Source: Bacillota bacterium (GTDB lineage: Bacteria > Bacillota > Sulfobacillia > RBS10-35 > JAJYVN01). From it: a stretch of 11,784 nucleotides of DNA. The notes beneath the pieces are model-generated. The model was given only the letters and a program-made list of their open reading frames with translations, made no database searches and was not told the origin of the DNA. Made by a program: the position numbers and the translations under genes. Below, one piece after another: positions 5,312 through 11,784 of the stretch (within the stretch, counting starts at the first letter, position 1; each line of letters starts with the position of its first letter). Location: assembly GCA_021791995.1 (NCBI GenBank), contig JAJYVN010000038.1:3134-14917 (forward strand), given 5' to 3'.

Positions 5312-6874
5312 GATCTCTATCTCTTGGGAAACTCCAACAGATTCTTCCACAGATGCCGCGATGCTGAGCAGTGTTCCGTCGTCCCAGGGCCGCCCGACCA
5401 GTTGCAGGCCAATGGGCAATCCCGCCTTGGAGAATCCCACCGGAATGCTGATGGCCGGCAGACCCGTGACGTTGAACGGGGCACAGAAGCGCAGCAGGGC
5501 GGCAGCGAGCGAGGAGGGAGCGCCGAGCGGGGGAGGCAGAATCGGTAAGGTGGGTGTCAGGAGCGCATCGAAGGCTTCCATGCCCGCAATGAAACGCCGG
5601 ACCAAGAGGCCCCGAAATCGCAGGGCCTGAAGGTACTGCTCGGCAGAAATGTAACGTCCGGCGAGGAGTCGGCGATAGACCGCCGCACCGTAGAGCTCTG
5701 GGGAGTTAGCCAGGTGTGGGGCGTGATAGGCCGCTGATTCGGGGAACGCGATCACGCGATTGATACCCACGGCACCCTCGGCCGATCCAAGGTCCACATC
5801 GGTCACCGTTGCACCAAGGTCACAGCATTGTCGCAGGACCTCGTCGAAGCGAGTCATCACCTCAGGGTCGATCGGTACGGACCCCAATCCCGTGCCTCCC
5901 ACGCTTGTTTCCTGCAGCCAGGAACGTGGGACGGCGAAGCGCATGCCTGCGAGGCCGCTTGCGCGAGGAAGTCCAGCGTCGAGGGGGAGTGGGGTTGCAT
6001 CCAGTGTGGATGGATCTTCTGGATCCGGTCCGGCCATCACGCCCAGAAGCAGTGCGGCGTCGCGAACGGTGCGGGCGAGTGGGCCCACGTGGTCGAGGGA
6101 CCAGGAGAGCGGTACAACGCCCGCGCGGCTGACTCTGCCATAGGTGGGCTTATAGCCGACGACACCACAGCATGCCGCCGGGATGCGAATCGAGCCGGCG
6201 GTGTCGGATCCGAGTGCTCCCGCGGCGAGTCCGGCGGCGATCGCGGCGGCGGAGCCACCGCTACTTCCGCCGCTGATCCGATCTGGGGCCCAGGGGTTGT
6301 GCACCGGACCAAAGGCCTCGTTCTCGTTGGTGGTTCCGGCGGCAAACTCATGCGTGTTTGTTTTTCCGAGGAGCATTGCGCCCGCGTTCTTGAGGCGGGC
6401 CCAAGCGGTTGCGTCCCGCTCGGCCGTCCACCCCGTTCGTTGGCGGGATCCGGCTGTTGTGACGATGCCCGTTGTATCGAAGATATCCTTGACGGCGACT
6501 GCGGCGCCCGCGAGGGGACCTGTCCCGGATTCGGTCGGTTCACCGGCAACGAACAAATAGGCGTTGCAGCGCTCGTTCAATGCCTGAATGCGCCTGCGAT
6601 ACATCTGAGCGATGTTTCGGCTCGAGGTCTGACCCGTTCGGACTGCAGTCAGTTGGGACTCCAAAGACGAGAAAGGCCCGATCAGACAGGATCCGGACGA
6701 TCGCAAAGAAGGAGACAGGGGCGGTTGGAGCTGTCTTTCCCGATGCGGAAGGGACAAGGTGAACGTCGGTTGCGCACTCCAGGCCCAGGCGTCACTGGGG
6801 CCGCCATACACTGCAAGCGCCACTGCCATCTCCTTTGCCAAACGGAGGTCTTCGTCCGATGGACGTCTCTCCAT
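5285..6874 (-). CDS. Amidase-signature family hydrolase (GatA-like amidase)
   Basis: Hydrolyses a C-N amide bond by a Ser-cisSer-Lys triad; substrate unknown. Counting from the upstream GTG at 6955, the triad is Lys156 (AVAVKDIFDT), cis-Ser231 (ISGGSSGGSAA) and nucleophile Ser255 (SDTAGSIRIPA), with the 75- and 24-residue spacings of GatA. It is followed by GVVGYKPTYGRVS and a C-terminal PFNVTGLPAISIPVGF, which confirms a complete domain. No gatB or gatC is adjacent, so tRNA amidotransferase function is unlikely. The start is uncertain: ATG 6874 is used here; GTG 6955 lies just after the oxidase stop, and ATG 6829 or the GTG at 6823 follow AAAGGAG. About 60-65 residues before the usual N-terminal helix (GPFSSLESQL) do not resemble other amidases. 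It lies downstream of the flavin oxidase on the same strand, probably co-transcribed. Confidence 0.9.
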   Translation of the reverse strand: MERRPSDEDLRLAKEMAVALAVYGGPSDAWAWSAQPTFTLSLPHRERQLQPPLSPSLRSSGSCLIGPFSSLESQLTAVRTGQTSSRNIAQMYRRRIQALNERCNAYLFVAGEPTESGTGPLAGAAVAVKDIFDTTGIVTTAGSRQRTGWTAERDATAWARLKNAGAMLLGKTNTHEFAAGTTNENEAFGPVHNPWAPDRISGGSSGGSAAAIAAGLAAGALGSDTAGSIRIPAACCGVVGYKPTYGRVSRAGVVPLSWSLDHVGPLARTVRDAALLLGVMAGPDPEDPSTLDATPLPLDAGLPRASGLAGMRFAVPRSWLQETSVGGTGLGSVPIDPEVMTRFDEVLRQCCDLGATVTDVDLGSAEGAVGINRVIAFPESAAYHAPHLANSPELYGAAVYRRLLAGRYISAEQYLQALRFRGLLVRRFIAGMEAFDALLTPTLPILPPPLGAPSSLAAALLRFCAPFNVTGLPAISIPVGFSKAGLPIGLQLVGRPWDDGTLLSIAASVEESVGVSQEIEIGKRRPLVS

Positions 6875-6958
6875 ACATCGCGCGGCACCGGGACTGTCGT
6901 CTTCCGGCGATCGTCCCTGCGCCGCCCCTCCCTTCCGTTGCGAATCGGAGCACACACA

Positions 6959-8581
6959 TCACGTTGACGCTTGGTTCTGGGTCGGTATGCTCTGCGCGAA
7001 GTGAAAAATGTCGCCGGGGTCATACTTGGTCTTTACCAGGATTAGCCGAGCAAGATTGGCTCCATAGTAGGCCACCTGCCAATCGGTCAGCGTGGGGTCG
7101 ATGTAATTTTGGTAGGCATACCCACTCACATAGGGGCGCATGGATGCATAAAATGCCGTGAGCCATGCGTGGTTTGCACTCTGGACGGAGGACGAGGCGT
7201 CATTGGCCCAGTCCGCATAATACTGGATGGAGCATAGATCATTGCGGTGGACGAAGGCTGTGGCGGATGCCGGTACTCGATTGATCGCTCCACCACACGC
7301 ATCGAGGATGGCTCCTCCGCCGCTCAGGCCGAAGGTTTGTGCGCGCTGCTGCACGCCGTTCAACAGCGCTGTAATCCCCGCTGGCTCGAGCGGTGTGTCG
7401 ACAAAGTCCGACTTGGCCGCAAAGGACGCGCGTGAGAGCTCGCCCTGGGGGGTCTGGGTCGGGAGATGGCATTGCGCGACGGTGCGCTTGGCGCAGCCAG
7501 CCTCGCTGAGCATCGTCGCAAGGAAGGCATTGGTCCAGAGGGTGGACGTGGTCGGTGTGGAGTCTACCATCCGTCGGAACTCGTCGAGCAGGGATGCCAG
7601 GGCCGCTTCGTCGCCCACGTACACCCCGGTGATCGACAGTTGTGGCGACGTGTCCGGGGTGCCTCCGAGGAGCAGGCAGTTCGACCACAACTCATCCGGC
7701 GCTTGCGGTGCCCATGTCATCCAGGCGGAAACAACCTCTGCTGCCGCAGCCCAGTCCCACTGCAGTGCAAACTGAGCGAGGTCGGTGGCGGGGCTGGTGC
7801 GGAACGTGAACGAGGTGACCGCCCCGAAGTTTCCGCCCCCACCGCCCTGGCAAGCCCAGAAGAGGTCCGCGTGCTGTGTGCTGTCGCACTGAAGTAAGTC
7901 TCCATTGGCCGTAACGATTTCAAGCGATTGGATGTTGTCACATGTTAGACCATACCTTCGATCCAGCACGCCGATGCCGCCCCCCAGCGCAAGCCCAGCG
8001 ATGCCCACCGTTGGACATGAGGCGCCGGGGACGGTCTGACCGGAAGCTGCCAACTGCGCGTAGAGATCAACCTGAAGTGTCCCCGCGCCGACGGTTGCGG
8101 TTGCTGTTGCTTGGTCGAAGACGACCTGATTCATGGGGGACACATCGATCACAAGGCCTGTGGTGGTCGAGTATCCGGCGTAACTATGGCCGCCGCTCCG
8201 TAGGGCGATGGCCATGCTGTACTCGCGGGCGAAGGCGATGCAGCGCTGGACGTCGTTTGCCGATCGGCAATACGCAATGGCTTGGGGGAAGACCGTGTCA
8301 AACACGGGATCGTATAGCTGCTTGTCCACCGCGTAGTCGGAATCGGTTGGCAGCACAAGGCCCCCAGAGATCTGGTCGCGGAGTTGGGACCAGTGTACTG
8401 GTCCGGAGGATGTGCGGTCGGAGGTGGACGGCGCTGAAACGGAGGAGGGGCTGGATGCCTGTGGTTTGGCATGTGCACCAGGGCGGACTCCACACCCTTG
8501 CAGGAGATAGCCTGCGCTGGCGGCAAAAGCTAAGCGACCCGCCACAGAGAGGACGCGGCGCCGACGCATGCGGGACTGCAT
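6959..8581 (-). CDS. Exported FAD-linked oxidase, berberine-bridge type, predicted Tat lipoprotein
   Basis: A 540-aa flavoprotein that oxidises a sugar or alcohol/alkaloid-like substrate, passing electrons to oxygen or another acceptor; substrate unknown. ATG 8581 follows a strong GGAAGGGGG ribosome-binding site. N-terminus: MQSRMRRRRVLS with a twin-Arg run, a hydrophobic core (about 11-27) and LLQGC with Cys30 as a possible lipid anchor, then a Ser/Pro-rich linker to about 60. The FAD-binding PCMH domain has His132 in RSGGHSYAGYS and Cys189 in GASCPTVGIAGLALGGGIG, the pair that attaches FAD twice in gluco-oligosaccharide and berberine-bridge oxidases. The C-terminus has the BBE motif YYGANLARLILVKTKYDP ... 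HFAQSIP. It is exported folded, so Tat fits the flavin loading. The neighbouring amidase could share its pathway. Confidence 0.93.
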   Translation of the reverse strand: MQSRMRRRRVLSVAGRLAFAASAGYLLQGCGVRPGAHAKPQASSPSSVSAPSTSDRTSSGPVHWSQLRDQISGGLVLPTDSDYAVDKQLYDPVFDTVFPQAIAYCRSANDVQRCIAFAREYSMAIALRSGGHSYAGYSTTTGLVIDVSPMNQVVFDQATATATVGAGTLQVDLYAQLAASGQTVPGASCPTVGIAGLALGGGIGVLDRRYGLTCDNIQSLEIVTANGDLLQCDSTQHADLFWACQGGGGGNFGAVTSFTFRTSPATDLAQFALQWDWAAAAEVVSAWMTWAPQAPDELWSNCLLLGGTPDTSPQLSITGVYVGDEAALASLLDEFRRMVDSTPTTSTLWTNAFLATMLSEAGCAKRTVAQCHLPTQTPQGELSRASFAAKSDFVDTPLEPAGITALLNGVQQRAQTFGLSGGGAILDACGGAINRVPASATAFVHRNDLCSIQYYADWANDASSSVQSANHAWLTAFYASMRPYVSGYAYQNYIDPTLTDWQVAYYGANLARLILVKTKYDPGDIFHFAQSIPTQNQAST

Positions 8582-8798
8582 CGTTGACCCCCTTCCGCAT
8601 CGGATGGCAGCGTCATCCGGCAGAGCGCATGCTGACCGCAGTCGCCCACCCGTGCCGAGGTCAGGATACACCGTTTGGTGTGTGGTGGGTGGCTGAGAAG
8701 CGTCGAGATATCGCATGTTGTTGGTGCGTTCGAAGGGCCGGCTGTGACGCCCGTTTCACCCGACGACGGCTCGGCACCTTGTGCGGCGGGTCGGCTCG
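8582..8798. other. Intergenic region between pyrD and the flavin oxidase gene
   Basis: This 217-nt gap probably holds the end of the pyr transcript and the promoter of the oxidase-amidase pair, both reading on the minus strand. A small dyad, ACACC at 8668-8672 and GGTGT at 8677-8681, overlaps a minus-strand TATCCT (8663-8668) that could be a -10 box, but no convincing -35 stands 16-18 bp from it. A short GCAC/GTGC hairpin lies near 8770-8790, without a T-run. Nothing here is strong. Confidence 0.25.
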
Positions 8799-9734
8799 TT
8801 AACCATCCAGTCTGTGCCGCACGGCATCAACCAGGGACCGGAGACTTCGATGACCGTGCGCACGGAGATAGGCCTCGATGCCGTCCCGGATGCGGATGGG
8901 TGCCCACGGATCCTGAAAGATCGCCGTTCCGACCTGGACGGCCTGTGCACCAGCGAGCAAAAAGCGCACGGCATCATCTCCCGAGCGAATGCCGCCCACC
9001 CCGACCACTGGAATCCTGACCGCATGCGTTACATCCCACACCATGCGCAGGGCAACAGGGAGAATCGCTGGTCCAGAGAGCCCCCCGGTCGTGTTGCCGA
9101 GGACGGGTCGACCACTTGCCAGGTCGATGTCCATTCCGACCAGCGTGTTGATCAAGGTGAGAGCGTCGGCTCCCGCTTCGGCGACGGCTCGCGCGAAGGG
9201 GATGATATCGCTGACGTTGGGCGAGAGCTTCACGAAGAGAGGCCACGGGGTTACCCTTGCCGCCGCGCGGGTGACCTCGGCGGCGGCAGACGGGTCGCGG
9301 CCAAATTCGATCCCTCCCTCGCGTACGTTGGGGCAGGAGATGTTCAGTTCGATGGCGGCCACGGAGGTGGGACCCGCTTCCGCCAGGCGTTGGATGACGG
9401 CCACATACTCGGCCACCGTATGTCCCACTACGTTGACGACGACGGTTGCCCCCTGCTGCTCGAGCCAGGGCAACTCAACGCGGAGCAAGTGCTCGACCCC
9501 AGGGTTCTGAAGCCCAATGGCGTTGAGCATACCGGAGGGTGTTTCTGCGACGCGGCGGCCCGGGTTTCCCTCCCATGGGTCGAGGGATGTGCCCTTAACC
9601 ACGATGGCACCGAGCTCACGAAGTGGATAAAGGGTTCCGAGTTCTCGGCCGTAGTTGCAACATCCCGATGCGGTCCAAACGGGATTGTTGATCGGGATGC
9701 CTGCGACAGCGATGTTCAGGTCCACTTCACCCAA
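8799..9734 (-). CDS. pyrD: Dihydroorotate dehydrogenase, class 1B catalytic subunit
   Basis: Oxidises dihydroorotate to orotate in pyrimidine synthesis, using FMN; in class 1B the electrons go to NAD through PyrK. The 311-aa protein has the N-terminal NPVWTASGCCNYGRE segment, Lys47 (VKGTS), the NAIGLQNPG loop, the catalytic Cys134 in ELNISCPNV (Cys marks class 1, where class 2 enzymes have Ser), Lys169 in KLSPN, INT near 195 and VVGVGGI at about 243-249. There is no N-terminal membrane extension, consistent with a cytosolic enzyme. The start is TTG 9734, behind GGAGGTG at about 9 nt; a GTG three codons later is the alternative. It overlaps the pyrK end by 8 nt, so translation is probably coupled. 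Confidence 0.96.
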   Translation of the reverse strand: MGEVDLNIAVAGIPINNPVWTASGCCNYGRELGTLYPLRELGAIVVKGTSLDPWEGNPGRRVAETPSGMLNAIGLQNPGVEHLLRVELPWLEQQGATVVVNVVGHTVAEYVAVIQRLAEAGPTSVAAIELNISCPNVREGGIEFGRDPSAAAEVTRAAARVTPWPLFVKLSPNVSDIIPFARAVAEAGADALTLINTLVGMDIDLASGRPVLGNTTGGLSGPAILPVALRMVWDVTHAVRIPVVGVGGIRSGDDAVRFLLAGAQAVQVGTAIFQDPWAPIRIRDGIEAYLRAHGHRSLRSLVDAVRHRLDG

Positions 9735-10599
9735 GGAGGTTCACCTCCGTGCTGCGGAAGACTGGTCCGTCGACGCAGGTTTTGGCGAAGCCACCCCGTT
9801 GACGCGCCACGGTACAGCCGATGCAGACCCCGAAGCCGCAGGCCATGGGCCGTTCGATGGAGAGCCAACAGCTAGCCTGCGTGCGATCGCACAGGGCACT
9901 AACGGCCATCAGCATAGCGTCCGGACCGCACGCCCACACCTGGTCGCCTGGTCCCAGGTGCTTGGCCAAGAGGTCGGTGACACGTCCGGTACTCCCGGAA
10001 CTCCCGTCTTCGGTTATGACCAAAACGGGGATGCCGGTTGCGGCTACCTCCTCCGCGCCTGCGAGATAGGATTTGGAGCGTGCACCCAGGATGGCGGTCC
10101 GCCGACGACCGGGTGTCTGTTTGGCGGCCAGTGCGAGGGGTGGGATGCCAAGCCCTCCTCCGACGAGGAACAGCGGGCATTGCTCCGCTGCTGTCAGCGG
10201 AAACGGCCGACCCAATGGACCGAGAAGATTGATCCCCTCGCCCGCTTGCCGTTGTGAGAGGATGAAGGAACCGCGCCCGACCACCCGGTAGATCAGTGTC
10301 AATTCGTCCTGGTGGACGGTACAAACCGAAAGGGGCCGACGCAACAGGGGGTCAGACCCGATCCACCCGTCCGGGTGCACCCGCACCTGGACAAATTGCC
10401 CTGCTTGCACCAAAGGAGCAATGGCAGGGGCCCGCAGGGTGAGGCGGTACCAATCCGGACCCGACTTCTGCTGCGAAACGACGGCGGCGTCCTCGCACCG
10501 CCAGAGCCCGTTTTGATCCAAACGAACCACCTGTTCTGGCGCATTCCCTCTCGCATACCGCAGGGAGCGTACGACGACAGCGGCTCGACCGCAAGGCAT
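9727..10599 (-). CDS. pyrK: Dihydroorotate dehydrogenase electron-transfer subunit (FAD, 2Fe-2S)
   Basis: Passes electrons from PyrD's FMN through a 2Fe-2S cluster and FAD to NAD. Residues counted from ATG 10599: the FAD domain has RRPLSV (87-92) and GRGSF (about 108-112), the NAD domain has VGGGLGIPPL (about 146-155), and the cluster cysteines are Cys254, 259, 262 and 275 (MACGFGVCIGC ... KTC). All PyrK hallmarks are present. The true start may lie inside: the first ~30 residues do not resemble PyrK, ATG 10599 has no ribosome-binding site, and TTG 10521 (behind AGGTGG) or GTG 10530 would give about 264-267 aa, close to the 256 aa of Bacillus PyrK. It overlaps pyrD by 8 nt and diverges from the Cys-containing gene to its right. 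Confidence 0.95.
   Translation of the reverse strand: MPCGRAAVVVRSLRYARGNAPEQVVRLDQNGLWRCEDAAVVSQQKSGPDWYRLTLRAPAIAPLVQAGQFVQVRVHPDGWIGSDPLLRRPLSVCTVHQDELTLIYRVVGRGSFILSQRQAGEGINLLGPLGRPFPLTAAEQCPLFLVGGGLGIPPLALAAKQTPGRRRTAILGARSKSYLAGAEEVAATGIPVLVITEDGSSGSTGRVTDLLAKHLGPGDQVWACGPDAMLMAVSALCDRTQASCWLSIERPMACGFGVCIGCTVARQRGGFAKTCVDGPVFRSTEVNLLG
9735..9748 (-). promoter_or_regulatory. pyrD ribosome-binding site inside a perfect short palindrome
   Basis: On the minus strand the pyrD ribosome-binding site reads GGAGGTGAACCTCC, directly followed by the TTG start. It is an inverted repeat with 6-nt arms and a 2-nt centre. Folded as a hairpin it would hide the Shine-Dalgarno sequence, and ribosomes finishing pyrK, whose stop lies just beyond, would melt it. 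That would make pyrD translation depend on pyrK translation. The palindrome is seen directly; the coupling role is inferred. Confidence 0.45.
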
Positions 10600-10621
10600 G
10601 GTTATAGGTGTGGTCCAGATA

Positions 10622-10650
10622 TTGACACCAATGCTAGTGATTGGTATTAT
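10622..10650 (+). promoter_or_regulatory. Near-consensus sigma-A promoter with a dyad between -35 and -10
   Basis: TTGACA (10622-10627), then 17 bp, then TATTAT (10645-10650): one mismatch from full consensus. A perfect inverted repeat, ACCAAT at 10627-10632 and ATTGGT at 10640-10645 with a 7-nt centre, fills the spacer and touches both boxes. That is where a repressor dimer would block RNA polymerase. Transcription to the right would start near 10656-10658 and serve the unknown gene. The site also lies just upstream of pyrK on the other strand, so it could influence both directions. Confidence 0.65.
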
Positions 10651-10727
10651 CCCCTCCAGACGGTTCGCCTAGAGTGCTGAAAGGTACCGGAGAGGGGGGA
10701 GCGGCGCGCTACGCGTGCCAGCTGAAG

Positions 10728-11600
10728 ATGACGGAGTCTGCCCAATGGCGTTTCCGCTGGCTACTGGAAACCGAACGGCAGGTACAGTCCCTGACTCGGG
10801 CCTTGTCTTGCCTCAACCGACGCGTGCGTGCCGAGCGGCGCGCCCATGCGGAGCCCTGTGGTCCGATTGCGGTGCCTTTGTATGATGTTGACAGTGCCTT
10901 GGCCTCTCCGACAGGGAGTATCAGGTTCGAAGCTGTCACCGGGGATGCGCCGGTGGTGGAGGCGCTTTGCGCCGAGCGGTATCTGGTACGCGGCATGTTG
11001 CGCGATCTGCGGTCCGCAAGGCAGGCCGTTGCTGACGGGCAGACCCTCGACCGTGATATCCAGAGCATCCGAGATGCGATGGGCTTGGATGTGGGTCTTG
11101 CCCTCCGTGTTGCGCTCTGCGTCCGCCGAGGAAAAGCGTCAACCGGTGAGCCCTTGCCTTCGGAAGTAACCGGGGCGTTAGACGCCCTTGCTACCTTTGT
11201 GACGGCCGATGGAGGAGCCTGCGCCGCCCGGTCGGAGTGCCCTCGGGAGTGCCCGGATGTGGAAGATGTGCAGCAGGGCGAACGTTGCGAAGAGGTGGAG
11301 ACAACGGGTGAGGACTGCAGTATCAGCTGCGTCCTTTGCCGGGTGAGTGACGGGTATGGCTTTCATGCCCGGTTGGCTCGGGCCCGGCGACGGTTGGGAT
11401 GGGACGAGATCCTGCCGGCCACCGTCTACGTCGGTTCGCTGCATTGCGGACAAGACACCGTCCCAGGGTATCTCCTTGTGGGTGCGGTGGCGCTCAGTCC
11501 ACCTCGTCGCACTGCGCTCCTCCGGTTGCTCCGAGGGGCGAAAGCCGTTCCCCTGGGTGGTCTGCAACTTCGTTGGAGTGGAGCTGGACAACGCATCTGA
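10728..11600 (+). CDS. Unknown Cys-containing protein, divergent from pyrK
   Basis: I do not recognise this protein. From ATG 10728 it is 290 aa. It starts with an Arg/Glu-rich helix that may form a coiled coil (about 4-42: WLLETERQVQSL ... RRVRAERRAH). A middle helical part follows (AERYLVRGMLRDLRSARQAV), then a Cys- and acid-rich linker (about residues 165-210, with ECPREC and CVLC), and an alpha/beta C-terminal end containing GFHARLARARRRLGWDEILPA and a hydrophobic LLVGAVAL strand. It has no membrane segment or signal peptide, so it is probably cytosolic; the Cys groups could bind a metal or respond to oxidation. The frame is open back to TTG 10641, but the promoter ends at 10650 and transcripts should begin near 10657, so ATG 10728 or GTG 10674 is likelier. 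A purine-rich GGAGAGGGGGGAG (10689-10701) lies oddly far upstream of the ATG. Confidence 0.6.
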   Translation: MTESAQWRFRWLLETERQVQSLTRALSCLNRRVRAERRAHAEPCGPIAVPLYDVDSALASPTGSIRFEAVTGDAPVVEALCAERYLVRGMLRDLRSARQAVADGQTLDRDIQSIRDAMGLDVGLALRVALCVRRGKASTGEPLPSEVTGALDALATFVTADGGACAARSECPRECPDVEDVQQGERCEEVETTGEDCSISCVLCRVSDGYGFHARLARARRRLGWDEILPATVYVGSLHCGQDTVPGYLLVGAVALSPPRRTALLRLLRGAKAVPLGGLQLRWSGAGQRI

Positions 11601-11658
11601 GACCGACGAGGGGGGAGTTGGGTGGTTTCGGGCGTGGCGCGCTCGGAGGGGCGATCGC

Positions 11659-11784
11659 GGCCCGGCTGAACCGCTCGAACGCGCGAGGCAGGAACGCCTC
11701 GGGGAAGCCCGGGCCTCGGTCCCGGACCTCGACCCGGACCCGGTCCGTCCCCACCTGGGCGTTGAGCTCGACGGCCGAGTCCGC
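11659..11784 (-). pseudogene. Histidine-kinase ATPase-domain fragment, truncated and compositionally foreign
   Basis: The minus strand from the right edge encodes 42 residues reading VRVEVRDRGPGFPEAFLP then RAFERFSRA. This is the G1 box (D-x-G-x-G) and F-box (xxFERFxR) region of a sensor histidine kinase HATPase_c domain. The next part of the family, the G2 box GTGLGLAI, is absent: after RFSRA the frame runs into unrelated Pro-rich sequence and stops at 11494. In the kinase frame 40 of 42 codons end in G or C, and 11641-11784 is about 76% GC by hand count against about 62% in a sample line near 9721. It may be a transferred remnant or a chimeric contig end. The family call is good; the biological status is uncertain. 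Confidence 0.6.

Noticed and set aside
5285..6874. GatA, subunit A of tRNA amidotransferase
   Set aside because: The triad alone does not separate GatA from other amidases. No gatB or gatC lies nearby and the N-terminal part is unlike GatA, so I call it a stand-alone amidase.
6910..6959. ATG 6959, overlapping the oxidase stop as TGATG, as a coupled start
   Set aside because: Its frame ends after about 50 codons and is not the amidase frame.
5828..6967. Plus-strand open frame of 379 codons opposite the amidase
   Set aside because: The Cys/Gly/Arg-rich product lacks motifs, and the minus strand carries a full amidase triad over the same bases.
8663..8681. Operator-like dyad ACACC/GGTGT over a TATCCT box before the oxidase gene
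   Set aside because: The arms are only 5 nt and no matching -35 box was found, so it is kept only as a note in the intergenic entry.
8781..9875. Plus-strand open frame of 364 codons opposite pyrD
   Set aside because: The opposite strand is unambiguous PyrD with catalytic Cys and glycine motifs; this frame shows no domain.

Overview
The window reads as a chromosomal segment of a moderately GC-rich (about 60-65% where I hand-counted), deep-branching Bacillota-like bacterium, perhaps a relative of Sulfobacillus or Thermaerobacter. The pointers are the polA-mutM-coaE gene order, a pyrK/pyrD pair of the NAD-linked class 1B type, an AbrB/SpoVT-fold small regulator, and a YjbJ-type lytic transglycosylase. 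This placement is inferred from gene content and protein resemblance only. There are no rRNA, tRNA, CRISPR or insertion-sequence features.

Left half, plus strand (1-5213): the 3' end of polA (DNA polymerase I), mutM (formamidopyrimidine-DNA glycosylase), a 66-aa unknown protein, a divergent serine hydroxymethyltransferase (SHMT)-family protein, a membrane-anchored secreted-domain protein, coaE (dephospho-CoA kinase), a membrane-anchored lytic transglycosylase and a small AbrB-like DNA-binding protein. The first part is a DNA replication and repair cluster. Three accessory genes sit between mutM and coaE, where Bacillus has ytaF. The SHMT-like protein keeps the PLP lysine and cofactor-binding residues but has replaced the four residues that the partner subunit normally contributes to the active site. 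It is the most intriguing gene here.

Middle and right, minus strand (10599 down to 5285): pyrK and pyrD overlap and should be co-translated for dihydroorotate oxidation in pyrimidine synthesis. After a 217-bp gap come a Tat-type lipoprotein flavin oxidase of the berberine-bridge family, with both covalent-FAD residues present, and then an amidase-signature enzyme. The amidase converges on the AbrB-like gene across a nested inverted repeat that may serve as a terminator.

Right end, plus strand: a near-consensus promoter (TTGACA, 17 bp, TATTAT) containing a dyad between its two boxes drives an unrecognised Cys-containing protein divergent from pyrK. From about 11659 to the edge, the minus strand encodes a fragment of a histidine-kinase ATPase domain with almost exclusively G/C third codon positions. 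It is unlike the rest of the window and breaks off abruptly, so it is either a transferred remnant or a chimeric assembly end.
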